From: Verrucomicrobia bacterium LW23
GTDB taxonomy: Bacteria; Verrucomicrobiota; Verrucomicrobiia; Methylacidiphilales; UBA1321
Direction: 5' to 3'
NCBI GenBank assembly: GCA_003054695.1
Contig: QAZA01000017.1
Location: 124,001-188,000, forward strand
DNA length: 64,000 nucleotides
Below, piece by piece: positions 46,213-55,250 of the stretch. The first letter of the stretch is position 1; each line of letters begins with the position of its first letter. A model generated the notes under the pieces. That model worked only from the letters and a program-made list of their open reading frames with translations. It had not been told where the DNA came from and did no database searches. A program made the position numbers and the translations under genes.

Positions 46213-46734
46213 ATGAAGAAGCCGATCAAGCGCAAGCCCAAGGACTTTTTTGGTGAGCTTTTTTCCGCCATTATCGAAGCCAATCCGACTCCGCTGTACA
46301 CTGTCGAAAGCCACTCGGAAATTGTGGAGAAATGGCAGCAAGTTTTTGCCCGGAAACTACATGCGGCTACTGGCGAGTGGAGACACTGCAACTTCGACTG
46401 GCACGTTTTCTGTGCCGGCTATGCACAAGCGCTGGAGCACCAGGCGGCGGTCGACGCCTACGATGCTCGCCGGCCTAAAGCAAAGGGCTATATCTTTTCC
46501 CACCACGACTTAAAGAAGCCTCTCTGCTGCCTCGCGCGGCGTCTGCCGTCCGCAGCAGGGATAGAAGAGACGCTCACCCGCTTCTCCCACATGGCCGATA
46601 TCTACGTTGTCGCTCATGACTTCTCCTGGACGTACGTCCTCACCCACGAATCGTACTCCAGTATGAATCTGGGCCCTTACTTCTGCGAGGCATCCCCTTC
46701 CATCCAGAGGAAGGTAAAGTTAGGATTGATTTGA
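46213..46734 (+). CDS. DUF4275-like protein
   Basis: 173 residues from ATG 46213 (MKKPIKRKPKDFFGELF). The C-terminal half carries ADIYVVAHDFSWTYVLTHE and LGPYFCEA, which match my memory of the DUF4275 family (DIYV...WTYV.THE...GPYF). No catalytic motif or signal peptide is seen. DUF4275 members are small stand-alone proteins of unknown function, often considered immunity-like or accessory. It follows the alpha-2-macroglobulin gene by 142 bases on the same strand. Confidence 0.6.
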   Translation: MKKPIKRKPKDFFGELFSAIIEANPTPLYTVESHSEIVEKWQQVFARKLHAATGEWRHCNFDWHVFCAGYAQALEHQAAVDAYDARRPKAKGYIFSHHDLKKPLCCLARRLPSAAGIEETLTRFSHMADIYVVAHDFSWTYVLTHESYSSMNLGPYFCEASPSIQRKVKLGLI

Positions 46735-46754
46735 AGTTATCCGCCTAAACGTTT

Positions 46755-46775
46755 TATCATATCTAAGCTATGATA
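46755..46775. promoter_or_regulatory. 7-bp inverted repeat, possible operator
   Basis: TATCATA (46755-46761) and TATGATA (46769-46775), perfect arms with a 7-base spacer, lie in the 100-135-base gap upstream of the Lon-like gene. The spacing of 14 bases between arm centres is plausible for a dimeric regulator. No regulator is identified. Confidence 0.3.
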
Positions 46776-46869
46776 CGCCGTCGGCCTCTCGGAAATCCCC
46801 CCGCATTTCCTGCGATTTGTCAACATTACCTGCTTGCATATACAGGCGGTACACAGCCATACTGTTCGA

Positions 46870-48948
46870 GTGAAAGCCGGGTACATTGTCGCCTTCATCG
46901 CCGTTGCAGCGCTTGCCTTCTATGTCGTTAAGACTCAGCAGGATAGCCTTAGCACGCCCACGCCGCAGCTACAACCGCGCCACTTGTCGGACGCCGCGGA
47001 AGAACCCAGCGAACGGGAGGAGCCCAAACCGAAGCCGAAGCCCAGAAAGGACAAGGATTCCGATAAAAGGCTCGTCCAGACATCCGATCGCGCACCAGCC
47101 CCTCCCGTCACCCGCGACCGCTCCGACAACGCCGAAGCTGTCATTACCGACCGCCCCGAGGACGAGAACCAGGGCATGTCCGAGGAGCCTCTCAACGATA
47201 CGTCGCACCTGCTGACCGCCAAAAAGGAGAGCTCCGAGCCTGCCGCGCCTGCCCCTGAGCCATCCACAATAGCCCCGGCGGAATCCACTTACGTTCCGCC
47301 CGACCTGACGAAGCAACTCTTTGTCACAGAGTCACTTCCCATCTCCCCCGACGACCGCGCCGCGCTTGCCACGGCCACCGCCGACTACGTGCGCGGCCTG
47401 CCCAACAACGCCACAAAGAACGCCGAAACTTCCGCGCGTTTCCTCGGCATCGCGCTGCGCCTGGACAGCCGCAACCGCAACGCCATCGTCACCAACGGCC
47501 AGCTTCGACGCGGCGGTGCCACGACGGCAAGCGACCCGAAGTTCACCGCGTCCAACTACGCCAAGCAGCTCGTCTTCGCCGTCAAAGCGCTGAAAAACGC
47601 AGGCGACGAAAACAGCGGCAAGCTCGCGACCTATCTCATTGATATGGCTGCCACTGCGGACCCCGGCAACGAGGACGCCATTTACTTTGCCGAAAGCAGC
47701 GCCAAGCCCGACTGGGCCGCGATCGTCCCCCCTGCGGCCAGCGCGACCGCCGCGGCCGACCCCGCCAAAACGCCCGAAGCAGCCGCGGGCGATGTCCCGA
47801 CCCTCAAGCGCGACAAAGCCGTCGTCAAAACCATGGTGGTACAGGATTTGCCGGCCGGCCAAACCGCTGCCCCTTCGGAACTTACCATTTCTGCCGTAGC
47901 TGAGGGCGACACCACGCAATACCTGATGCCCACCCCTTCCACCGAAGACGCACGTATCGCCTCCGACATCGCCCGCTACTACGTCGCCTCGCGTCCTGTA
48001 GCCTCCAAGGTAAAAGCGCGTCTTACCGTCACACTGCCGGGCGAAAATGCGCGCCTGCCCGGTTCGGCCGGCATTGCGCTAGCCCTTGCCGCCGTCTCCG
48101 TGCTGGAGAACATCGAGCTCGATCCGGGCGTTGCCGTTACCGGCGACATCACAGCCGTCGGCGCCACGGAACGCGCAAATTGGCTAACAGCAAGGATTAA
48201 CGGCGCCGCCGCTGCCGCGTCCACCCTGCTTGCCGTGCCGCACGCCAATGTGGCCGAAGTCGCCGACGCCGCCCTGCTTTCCTCCCCGGCCCCTCTGGCC
48301 CGCACCCAGATTTTTGGCGTAACCACCTTGGACGACGCCCTGGCAGTGGCGCGCAAGGACCGCACTGCCAACCTGCAAAAAGCGATCGACCTTTTTGCCG
48401 CGTTTGCCAAGGAGCTCGACTCCTCCGCATCGCCCGCCAGCCTGGCCAAAGCGGGCGCCGCCACCCGCCTCAAGGAGATCCTCACTCTTGCGCCTAACCA
48501 CCTCTCCGCCAAGTATTTGCTGGAGCTCGCCAACGGAACCGCTCCCCGGCGGCTCACCCAGCGCGCCTCCATCGAGCAGGTTTTTGAGGCAGCCCGCCCC
48601 ATCCTCCAAATCTACAGCCCCACGCCCTCCGGTAACACCTATAACTTTGCGCCCGGCGACTACACCCGCGTCGACCGCGCGCTAACGGCCAAAGCCCCCC
48701 TGCTTGCGCCGGATTGCGAGGAGTTTTACTTCTCCATCAAAGCCCTCATCAGTGCCATTGAGGTATTCAATACGATGTACGGTGAAGTCCCCGCCATGCG
48801 CCAGGCTTCCGGCTACCTCACGTCGCATCCCAATGATCCCACGCGAGTTACAAAGCTTCGCGATATTGACAGCCGCCGCGTCACCTGCGCACTCATCTTG
48901 CAGAAGTTGAATCCGGACCCCGAGGTTCTCCTCCAAATCTGGCGGTAA
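46870..48948 (+). CDS. Membrane-anchored protein with a degenerate Lon (S16)-like domain
   Basis: I use GTG 46870 (MKAGYIVAFIAVAALAFYVV), which puts the membrane helix at the N-terminus; TTG 46834 is an alternative with 12 more residues. About 692 residues. A long Pro/Glu/Lys-rich linker (~25-145), a repeat-like helical region (~150-270), then residues ~330-520 resembling the Lon peptidase fold: the Ser-bearing LPGSAGIALALAAVSVLE, VAVTGDITAVGATERANWL, and AASTLLAVPHANVAEV. At the position of the catalytic Lys (Lon REKxLAA) there is TARINGA, an Arg. It is probably catalytically dead or reworked. It stops 4 bases before the regulator gene. Confidence 0.55.
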   Translation: MKAGYIVAFIAVAALAFYVVKTQQDSLSTPTPQLQPRHLSDAAEEPSEREEPKPKPKPRKDKDSDKRLVQTSDRAPAPPVTRDRSDNAEAVITDRPEDENQGMSEEPLNDTSHLLTAKKESSEPAAPAPEPSTIAPAESTYVPPDLTKQLFVTESLPISPDDRAALATATADYVRGLPNNATKNAETSARFLGIALRLDSRNRNAIVTNGQLRRGGATTASDPKFTASNYAKQLVFAVKALKNAGDENSGKLATYLIDMAATADPGNEDAIYFAESSAKPDWAAIVPPAASATAAADPAKTPEAAAGDVPTLKRDKAVVKTMVVQDLPAGQTAAPSELTISAVAEGDTTQYLMPTPSTEDARIASDIARYYVASRPVASKVKARLTVTLPGENARLPGSAGIALALAAVSVLENIELDPGVAVTGDITAVGATERANWLTARINGAAAAASTLLAVPHANVAEVADAALLSSPAPLARTQIFGVTTLDDALAVARKDRTANLQKAIDLFAAFAKELDSSASPASLAKAGAATRLKEILTLAPNHLSAKYLLELANGTAPRRLTQRASIEQVFEAARPILQIYSPTPSGNTYNFAPGDYTRVDRALTAKAPLLAPDCEEFYFSIKALISAIEVFNTMYGEVPAMRQASGYLTSHPNDPTRVTKLRDIDSRRVTCALILQKLNPDPEVLLQIWR

Positions 48949-48952
48949 TCCC

Positions 48953-50065
48953 ATGCCCGAGCCGCCCCGACGCGTCTCGCTCGTTCATCAAACCGTCGTC
49001 GCGCTGCAGGACGCCATAGCGCGGCAAACCTGGCGGGAGTGGCTGCCGGCGGAGCGCGAACTCACGGCGGCGATGTGCATCAGCCGCAACACCTTACGAG
49101 CAGCGCTCCGCTCACTTGCCGCTGCCGGGATTATTCAGATCATCCCTCGAAGCGGCTGCCGTATTCTCCTTCAGGCGCCCGTGCCAGGCAGAATCCCGCA
49201 AGTACCTCCCCGCAAGGCGCTTACGATTGGCCTGCTTTGCCCCATCGCCCCTGGAGACCTACGCCCCGTCGCATTCCGCTGGATCAGCCATCTCCGCAAC
49301 ATACTGCAGGAGAAAGGCATACATCTCGAGCTGCATCATGGCGCGCAGTACTGCCATACGGGTTCCGTTAGCGCTTTGGAGAGGCTGGTGCAAAGCCGCG
49401 AGCACACGTGCTGGATTCTCGCGCTGAGCAATCGCACCACACAAAAGTGGTTCTGCGACAACCATTTGCCATGCATCATTGCCGGTTCGGCACATAAGGG
49501 GATCACCCTTCCCTCCGTCGATGTCGACCATCGCGCAGTCTGTCGCCATGCAGTTGGCGTGCTGCTTGCCCATGGACACCGCCGCATGGCGTGGCTTGGA
49601 CCCACGCCCGTATACGGAGGCGACCTGGAGAGTGACGCTGGAATTGCGGAAGGTGTTGAGAACTCGGGACATACGGATGCCACTGTACAAACGTGCCGTT
49701 ACCAGCCAACCCCTGCGGGCGTCGCCACTACTGTCCGCCGGCTCATGCGCTCCCCCAACCGCCCCACGGCCCTGCTTATTGCTCACTCGCACTTCTATCT
49801 CACTGTCGCTACGGAACTTGCGCGCATGGGGCTAAGAGTGGCAAAGGATGTGTCTCTAATCTGCCGCGACTCTGATCCGTTCCTGACATTTGTCGTTCCC
49901 GCCCCTGCCAGGTACGAGATCGATGCAATGCAGTACGCCCGCACGCTCTTCAAAATGCTGAACGAGCATGACTTTGGGGCCCTTTCCATCGCCTCCGGCA
50001 CCGTACGTATTTTTCCACAACATATTGCGGGAGAAAGCATTACCAATCTGCCGCTTACAGCCTGA
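48953..50065 (+). CDS. GntR-type wHTH regulator with LacI-like sensor domain
   Basis: 370 residues. N-terminal GntR winged helix (~10-72) with PAERELTAAMCISRNTLRAA and LRSLAAAGIIQIIPRSGCRI. The C-terminal ~270 residues look like a periplasmic-binding/LacI ligand domain: LTIGLLCPIAPGDL, LPSVDVDHRAVCRHAVGVLL, HGHRRMAWLGP, PTALLIAHSHFYL. The chimera of GntR and LacI parts is common in Verrucomicrobia and Bacteroidetes sugar regulators. Directly downstream are sialic acid genes and a palindrome, so it probably senses a sialic acid or product. It starts 4 bases after the Lon-like gene. Confidence 0.85.
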   Translation: MPEPPRRVSLVHQTVVALQDAIARQTWREWLPAERELTAAMCISRNTLRAALRSLAAAGIIQIIPRSGCRILLQAPVPGRIPQVPPRKALTIGLLCPIAPGDLRPVAFRWISHLRNILQEKGIHLELHHGAQYCHTGSVSALERLVQSREHTCWILALSNRTTQKWFCDNHLPCIIAGSAHKGITLPSVDVDHRAVCRHAVGVLLAHGHRRMAWLGPTPVYGGDLESDAGIAEGVENSGHTDATVQTCRYQPTPAGVATTVRRLMRSPNRPTALLIAHSHFYLTVATELARMGLRVAKDVSLICRDSDPFLTFVVPAPARYEIDAMQYARTLFKMLNEHDFGALSIASGTVRIFPQHIAGESITNLPLTA

Positions 50066-50077
50066 CACCGCTATCTG

Positions 50078-50100
50078 GTACCAGTAAAGTACCAGTACTT
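50078..50100. promoter_or_regulatory. Repeated, palindromic operator candidate upstream of nanA
   Basis: GTACCAGTA occurs twice as a direct repeat (50078-50086 and 50089-50097), and AAGTACCAGTACTT (50087-50100) is a perfect inverted repeat with 6-bp arms and a 2-base spacer. It lies 41 bases before nanA and directly after the regulator gene, the expected place for its operator. Confidence 0.5.
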
Positions 50101-50140
50101 TGCGATCCTCTCTCCGCCGCCATCGCGTACGATTGTATCC

Positions 50141-51079
50141 ATGCAACAACCCATTCGCGGCCTCGTCGCCGCGCCATTCACGCCGTTTCATCCCGACGGC
50201 TCCCTTAACCTTGATGTAATCCCTGCCTATGCACGCCACCTGGCGGATACGGGCGTTGTCGCCGCGTTTATCTGCGGAACGACCGGCGAAGGCGCCTCGC
50301 TGACCACGGCCGAGCGTAAGTTAGTGGCAGAGAAGTGGTTAGAATCCGCCCCGAAGGAGCTCTCCGTAATAATCCATGTGGGCCACGCCTGTACCGAGGA
50401 TTCGCGAGATCTCGCCTACCATGCCCAACATATTGGTGGCGCGGCAGTTGCAGCGATGGCCCCCTACTTTTTCAAGCCCCGCAATACGGGCGAGCTCGTC
50501 AGCATATGCAGCCATATCGCAGCCGCCGCTCCAGCACTGCCTTTCTATTACTACCACATTCCTTCAATGACCGGCGTAAGTCTCTCTGTAACAGCATTTT
50601 GTCGTGAGGCGGCTTCGGCCATCCCTAACCTTGCGGGCGTTAAGTTCACCTTTGAGGATCTGGTCGACTACGCGGGATGCTTTTCCGTGAGAACGCCGGC
50701 CGGCGGTTCCCTGGACATCCTCTTTGGGCGCGACGAGTTGATGCCTGCGGCCTGGGATGCCGGCGCGCGAGGCTTTATCGGGAGCAGCTATAACTTTGCG
50801 GCGCCACTCTTTGGTTCTGTGCTGGAGGCACTTGCATCGGGTGACAGCGATCGCGCGATGGAGCTGCACGGCAAAGCGGTGCGCCTGATCGACGCCGGGC
50901 TTGCCATCGGAGTCCCCGGCACAGCCGCCTTTAAGGCGATCATGCCCATGATTGGCATCGACTGCGGGCCGGTGCGGCCGGCCCTGGCACAGCCTGCGCC
51001 CGAGCAGATTGCCCGCCTGCGTAACGCTCTGGAGCTTAACGACTTCTTTACAAGCAAGTACGAACTCGCCCACTCATGA
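50141..51079 (+). CDS. nanA: N-acetylneuraminate lyase (DapA/NanA family)
   Basis: 312 residues, class I aldolase (TIM barrel). FICGTTGEGASLTTAERK is the family signature 1; the Tyr in YYYHIPSMTGV, typical of N-acetylneuraminate lyases of the human NPL type, and the Schiff-base Lys in LAGVKFTFEDL are present. It should split N-acetylneuraminate into pyruvate and N-acetylmannosamine. Its TGA overlaps the ATG of the sialidase gene (51076-51079). No NanK, NanE or transporter is adjacent, so those steps must be elsewhere. DapA is a less likely identity given the HIPSxTG motif and the neighbour. Confidence 0.85.
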   Translation: MQQPIRGLVAAPFTPFHPDGSLNLDVIPAYARHLADTGVVAAFICGTTGEGASLTTAERKLVAEKWLESAPKELSVIIHVGHACTEDSRDLAYHAQHIGGAAVAAMAPYFFKPRNTGELVSICSHIAAAAPALPFYYYHIPSMTGVSLSVTAFCREAASAIPNLAGVKFTFEDLVDYAGCFSVRTPAGGSLDILFGRDELMPAAWDAGARGFIGSSYNFAAPLFGSVLEALASGDSDRAMELHGKAVRLIDAGLAIGVPGTAAFKAIMPMIGIDCGPVRPALAQPAPEQIARLRNALELNDFFTSKYELAHS

Positions 51080-52164
51080 TCCAGAAATTCACGGTAAGTC
51101 GCGACGACTCGATCTACCAGGCGTGGCCGGACGTTGCACTCCACGCCTCAACGGGGCGCCTGATTTGTGTGTTTAGCGAATGCACCCACCATGGCGACCG
51201 CAGCTACACCCGCATCATGGTGACGACCTCCGACAACCACGGCCGCAGCTGGACACCCAAGCGCCCTGTTACCAATGCCTTACACAAGGCGAGTGTAGAC
51301 GACCCGCACTGGAACTGCCCCCGCATAACCGCGTTGCATGACGGACGCCTTGCAGTCGTTATCGATAAGGTTGCGGGCACGCGCGAAGGAAACGTGCCTT
51401 TTGCTTTGCAGAGCAACTGGCTGTACTACAGTTCCGACGCTGGTGAAACCTGGCACGGCCCGCACGCAACTCCAGTCATCGGCATCGTGCCGGACAAGCT
51501 GCTGGAGCTGAGGCGCGGCCCGCATGCCGGCCGCTGGTTTCTCTCCGCCCATCGCTATGAGAAAGCTCCCCCCGAGCAGGGTGGTACGGAAAACTGGATG
51601 CAGCAACTATGGCACAGCGACGACAAGGGCGCGAGCTGGCATGGCCCGGTGCGGATTGCGGCGTCGACCAAATTAAAGCTTTGCGAAGGCAGCATTCTGG
51701 AGTGTCCCGGCGGGGAGCTGGTGTGCTTTTTGCGAGAGAATTCTTTTATCGGCCTGGATGGCTTCAAGTCCATAAGTCGCGATGGGGGAATGACATGGAG
51801 CGAGGTAACTGCAATGCCGATGCCCGGTTGCCATCGCCCTGTGGCCGGCCTTCTTAACAACGGACGCGTGCTTATTACCCACCGCTACCTTCCCGGTGGA
51901 AAAGCGGGCTGGGGGGCGTGGACGCAGAACACGTTTGCGACGCTGACTGACGTTGCGGGGTGTCTCGCTGAGTCGCGCAACGATGTTGAGACACGCGTTC
52001 TTCCTCTGGATTTTGACCGCAGCCCGAACGCGGATACCGGCTATACGGGCTGGGTGCAGTTTGACGATGGGGAGATTTACGTCGTCAACTATATCCTGGA
52101 CGACGCCCCTCAAGCGCAAATTCGGGGTTACTCCTTGCGGATGAAGGACTTCCTTCTGGACTAA
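51076..52164 (+). CDS. Sialidase/BNR-repeat family protein
   Basis: 362 residues, no signal peptide seen, so probably cytoplasmic. Four Asp-box motifs occur at intervals: TSDNHGRSWT, SSDAGETWHG, HSDDKGASWHG and SRDGGMTWSE. A candidate six-bladed propeller with an Arg-rich entry (GDRSYTRIMV) and a late Tyr-containing block (VNYILDD) fits the exo-alpha-sialidase fold, but the full catalytic set is not confirmed by eye. Its start overlaps nanA, and the context strongly supports release or handling of sialic acids. Alternative: another BNR-fold glycosidase. Confidence 0.78.
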   Translation: MIQKFTVSRDDSIYQAWPDVALHASTGRLICVFSECTHHGDRSYTRIMVTTSDNHGRSWTPKRPVTNALHKASVDDPHWNCPRITALHDGRLAVVIDKVAGTREGNVPFALQSNWLYYSSDAGETWHGPHATPVIGIVPDKLLELRRGPHAGRWFLSAHRYEKAPPEQGGTENWMQQLWHSDDKGASWHGPVRIAASTKLKLCEGSILECPGGELVCFLRENSFIGLDGFKSISRDGGMTWSEVTAMPMPGCHRPVAGLLNNGRVLITHRYLPGGKAGWGAWTQNTFATLTDVAGCLAESRNDVETRVLPLDFDRSPNADTGYTGWVQFDDGEIYVVNYILDDAPQAQIRGYSLRMKDFLLD

Positions 52165-52288
52165 GGACGTACATCGAGCCAGGTTTATACGCTTGGCGAG
52201 GATTCTCAGGACAGCATCGCGCCCATGGTGGTGATGCTGTCCACCCTAACCTGAGCAAGCCCGTGCACTCTTAGCCCGACTATTTCGG

Positions 52289-52675
52289 TTAGAAATCGTA
52301 GCCGAACAACTTGATGCCGCCAAAGGTGTAGCGTGCTTCGTTGGCGTTGTCCTGTGCTGCGTCACGAGGGAAAGGAGCGGCGGCCAGGTACTTGCTGCCC
52401 ATGCCATAGCGTGCGGGGGCAAAGGGGCTGATCATGACCGGGCCCTTTTTCCACACTGCGGTGCCGGCGCCGGTCTCCTCGGGGCTCAGGTCGGGCTGCG
52501 GGTTGACATTGTTCAGCTTGGCCCGCTGCTTCTCCATGTAGCTGGGCTCCGTGTAGGTACCACGGCGATAGGTTTTCCCATCGCGGCCCGAGGTATAGTT
52601 CTGGGCACTGGCCGTGAGGGCCGTGGCCGAGAGCACGACAATTGCGATGGAAAGCGCCGCTAGTACCTTTTTCAT
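52289..52675 (-). CDS. Small exported protein of unknown function
   Basis: ATG 52675 (MKKVLAALSIAIVVLSATALTASAQ) opens a textbook signal peptide with AxA-type cleavage at SAQ; 128 residues. The mature part begins NYTSGRDGKTYRRGTYTEP and has no family I recognise; it is polar with several Tyr and Pro. The upstream open frame is not needed. It is probably a periplasmic or secreted protein. Confidence 0.65.
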   Translation of the reverse strand: MKKVLAALSIAIVVLSATALTASAQNYTSGRDGKTYRRGTYTEPSYMEKQRAKLNNVNPQPDLSPEETGAGTAVWKKGPVMISPFAPARYGMGSKYLAAAPFPRDAAQDNANEARYTFGGIKLFGYDF

Positions 52676-53035
52676 AACGCCAGTACAATAGGCTTCGGGC
52701 GTTGCGGCGTCAAGTATTTGTGTAGGTGCGTTGCGAAAGTGCGAAGGAATTTTGTATTGTTCGGTGCGTATCCCATCCAGCGCATGCTTACGGCAAATGC
52801 AGTAATAATGCATCAATATATAAAAACTGAACAGATTCGCTTACCATCCGTAACTTTTCCCGCACTTGCCTTCAGTCACCCGCCGAGGGCTCCTGGAATC
52901 AGAAAATCCTGTATTGCTCATCTCTTCATAAACATTCGCATTCTTACCCTCGCTTTCTCTCGCTTTATTTGGGCCGTTTCTGTATCTTTATCCAACAAAT
53001 CATCGCAGCACACTATATTATCTATAACATCACGT
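52676..53035. other. Divergent intergenic region, AT-rich
   Basis: 360 bases between the small exported protein (-) and the small membrane gene (+). AT-rich runs such as TATATAAAAA near 52818 and ATATTATCTATAAC near 53016-53029 look like promoter material, but I cannot assign -35/-10 pairs with confidence. No further gene is seen. Confidence 0.4.
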
Positions 53036-53164
53036 ATGAATTGGCTTTTTTTCCTTACCACTGCGGTCGTCAGCTTTGCACTGTTGTGGACGGTCTATGA
53101 GCTGCTCCATTTTGTGCTGGACGCAGCGCTGACGCCAGATTCGCCGGAACATCACCACGTATGA
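53036..53164 (+). CDS. 42-residue single-helix membrane protein overlapping nadE
   Basis: ATG 53036 to TGA 53162-53164. The sequence is a single hydrophobic helix (LFFLTTAVVSFALLWTVYEL) with a short polar tail ending SPEHHHV. Its stop overlaps the nadE start (ATGA, 53161-53164), which supports real translation and coupling. No homolog is known to me. It could tether or regulate NadE, but that is speculative. Confidence 0.5.
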   Translation: MNWLFFLTTAVVSFALLWTVYELLHFVLDAALTPDSPEHHHV

Positions 53165-55152
53165 AACTCATCAAGGTCGCGGTTGCGGTGCTGAACCAGA
53201 CACCGATTGACTGGGACCATAACGAGGCGAATATTCGCCAGGCGCTGCGCCTTAGCCGCGCAGTGGGGGCCACCATTGTGTGCCTGCCGGAACTTTGTGT
53301 GACCGGTTACGGGTGCGAGGATGCTTTTCACGCCAGCGGCACGCACCACATGGCCTGGCAAATTCTGCAGAATTTGCTGCCGGAGACGCGCGGCATGGTA
53401 GCCTGCATTGGCCTGCCTGTGCTGTATCAGAATGGCTTATACAATTGCGCCGCGCTCGTCGTCGATGGCACGGTGGCCGGCTTTGTGGCCAAGCGTTTTC
53501 TCGCCGGCGATGGCATTCACTACGAGCCCCGGTGGTTCAAGGCCTGGGCAAGCGGCGCGCGCCGGGAGATTGTGCTGGATGGACATGCGTATCCCATTGG
53601 GGATCTGAGGTTTGAGGTGGGCGGTGTCAAAATTGGCTTTGAGATTTGCGAGGACGCCTGGGTGGCGGCGCGCCCCGGTGCCGCGCTGGCCCTGCGGGGC
53701 GTCGACATTATCCTGAACCCCAGTGCCAGCCACTTTGCCTTTGGCAAAATTAACGTGCGCAAGCGCTTTGTACTGGAAGGCTCGCGTGCGTTTGGCGTCT
53801 CGTATTTATACAGCAATCTGCTCGGAAATGAGTCCGGCAGAGCTATTTACGACGGCGGCGCTCTTATCGCCAGCAACGGGCGAATGCTGGCGGAAGGCCA
53901 GCGCTTTTCGTTCCGCGACGCAGGCGTGCTGACCGCGGTGATTGACGTTGATGCCACGCGTATGAGCCAGGCGCGCACGGCAAGCTTTCAGCCGGTACTT
54001 ACCGAGACGGTGAACGATCTGGTAAGCGTAGCGTTTGTGTGGCCGCGGGTAAATCCCCCTGCCGTGCGCCAGCCCCAGGACAGCTGGGAGACTTCGCAAT
54101 ATATTAAGGAGCAAGAGTTTACACGTGCCATGTGTCTGGGGCTCTACGACTACATGCGCAAGAGCCACAGCAACGGTTTCGTGGTCTCGCTCAGCGGCGG
54201 GGCAGATTCTGCGGCGGTGAGTGTATTAGTGGCCCTTATGGTCGAGCAAGGGATAGCCGAAATGGGGGCGGCAGCGTTCCTCGCCAAGCTTACGTATCTC
54301 CCTGGGCTGCAAGGCCTTTCCTCGCCGCGAGAGATCACAGGCAAGCTTCTGACCACCGTCTACCAGGCCACCGCCAACAGCGGCGATGTGACCCGCAGCG
54401 CAGCAAAGGCCGTTGCCGAAGCTATCGGCGCAAAGTTCCATGAGTTTGATCTGGAAGCACTTGTGCAGGGATATCGCGCCCTTGCCCGCGGCGCGGCGGG
54501 TCGCGAGCTGAACTGGGAGCAGGACGACATTGCGCTGCAAAACATCCAGGCGCGCGTACGCGGCCCGGGCGTGTGGTTTCTAGCCAACATGCAGGGCGCG
54601 TTGCTGTTAGCTACCAGCAACCGCAGCGAGGCGGCCGTGGGTTACGCCACGATGGACGGCGACACATGCGGCGGCCTCAGCCCGATTGCGGGCATTGATA
54701 AGGCCTTTTTGCGCAAGTGGTTGCGATGGATGGAGACCGATGGAATCTCCGGTCCCCTGCCCGCGCTGCGCCATATTAATCGCCAGGCCCCCACCGCGGA
54801 GCTGCGCCCCGCCGAGAGCAAGCAGACGGACGAGAATGACCTGATGCCCTACCCTGTGCTGGATGCCATCGAGCGTGCGGCTATTCGCGACAAAAATGGG
54901 CCGCTCGATTGCTATCGCCTTATGCGCGTGCAGTTTCCGGATTATTCTGGCGCGGCGATGTCGAAGTGGGTGGAACGCTTCTTTAACCTCTGGTGCCGCA
55001 ATCAGTGGAAGCGCGAACGCTACGCACCTTCTTTCCATCTGGACGACGAGAATCTGGACCCCAAAACATGGTGCCGGTTCCCCATCCTGAGCGGCGGCTT
55101 TGCCCGAGAGCTGGAGGCGCTGCGCTCGTACGTGGACGAGGAGGATGATTGA
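53161..55152 (+). CDS. nadE: Glutamine-dependent NAD(+) synthetase
   Basis: 663 residues, two domains. N-terminal nitrilase-like glutaminase with Glu in LPELCVTGYGCED, Lys in GFVAKRFLAGDG and Cys in FEICEDAWV. C-terminal ammonia-dependent synthetase with the P-loop-type VSLSGGADSAAVSVL and the FLANMQGALLLATSNRSE block. It amidates deamido-NAD to NAD with glutamine as nitrogen donor. The gene heads a block with PncA, a NUDIX hydrolase and an ADP-ribosylglycohydrolase, an NAD and ADP-ribose theme. Confidence 0.94.
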   Translation: MKLIKVAVAVLNQTPIDWDHNEANIRQALRLSRAVGATIVCLPELCVTGYGCEDAFHASGTHHMAWQILQNLLPETRGMVACIGLPVLYQNGLYNCAALVVDGTVAGFVAKRFLAGDGIHYEPRWFKAWASGARREIVLDGHAYPIGDLRFEVGGVKIGFEICEDAWVAARPGAALALRGVDIILNPSASHFAFGKINVRKRFVLEGSRAFGVSYLYSNLLGNESGRAIYDGGALIASNGRMLAEGQRFSFRDAGVLTAVIDVDATRMSQARTASFQPVLTETVNDLVSVAFVWPRVNPPAVRQPQDSWETSQYIKEQEFTRAMCLGLYDYMRKSHSNGFVVSLSGGADSAAVSVLVALMVEQGIAEMGAAAFLAKLTYLPGLQGLSSPREITGKLLTTVYQATANSGDVTRSAAKAVAEAIGAKFHEFDLEALVQGYRALARGAAGRELNWEQDDIALQNIQARVRGPGVWFLANMQGALLLATSNRSEAAVGYATMDGDTCGGLSPIAGIDKAFLRKWLRWMETDGISGPLPALRHINRQAPTAELRPAESKQTDENDLMPYPVLDAIERAAIRDKNGPLDCYRLMRVQFPDYSGAAMSKWVERFFNLWCRNQWKRERYAPSFHLDDENLDPKTWCRFPILSGGFARELEALRSYVDEEDD

Positions 55153-55250
55153 TGCTGCTCGGTCTGGGCGGGGGCGGGCGCCCTGGTTGACGGCGCACGA
55201 TTTTGCGCTAAATTAAGGGCATTGGTTGTTTTTCCCCGAAAATTTAGAAC

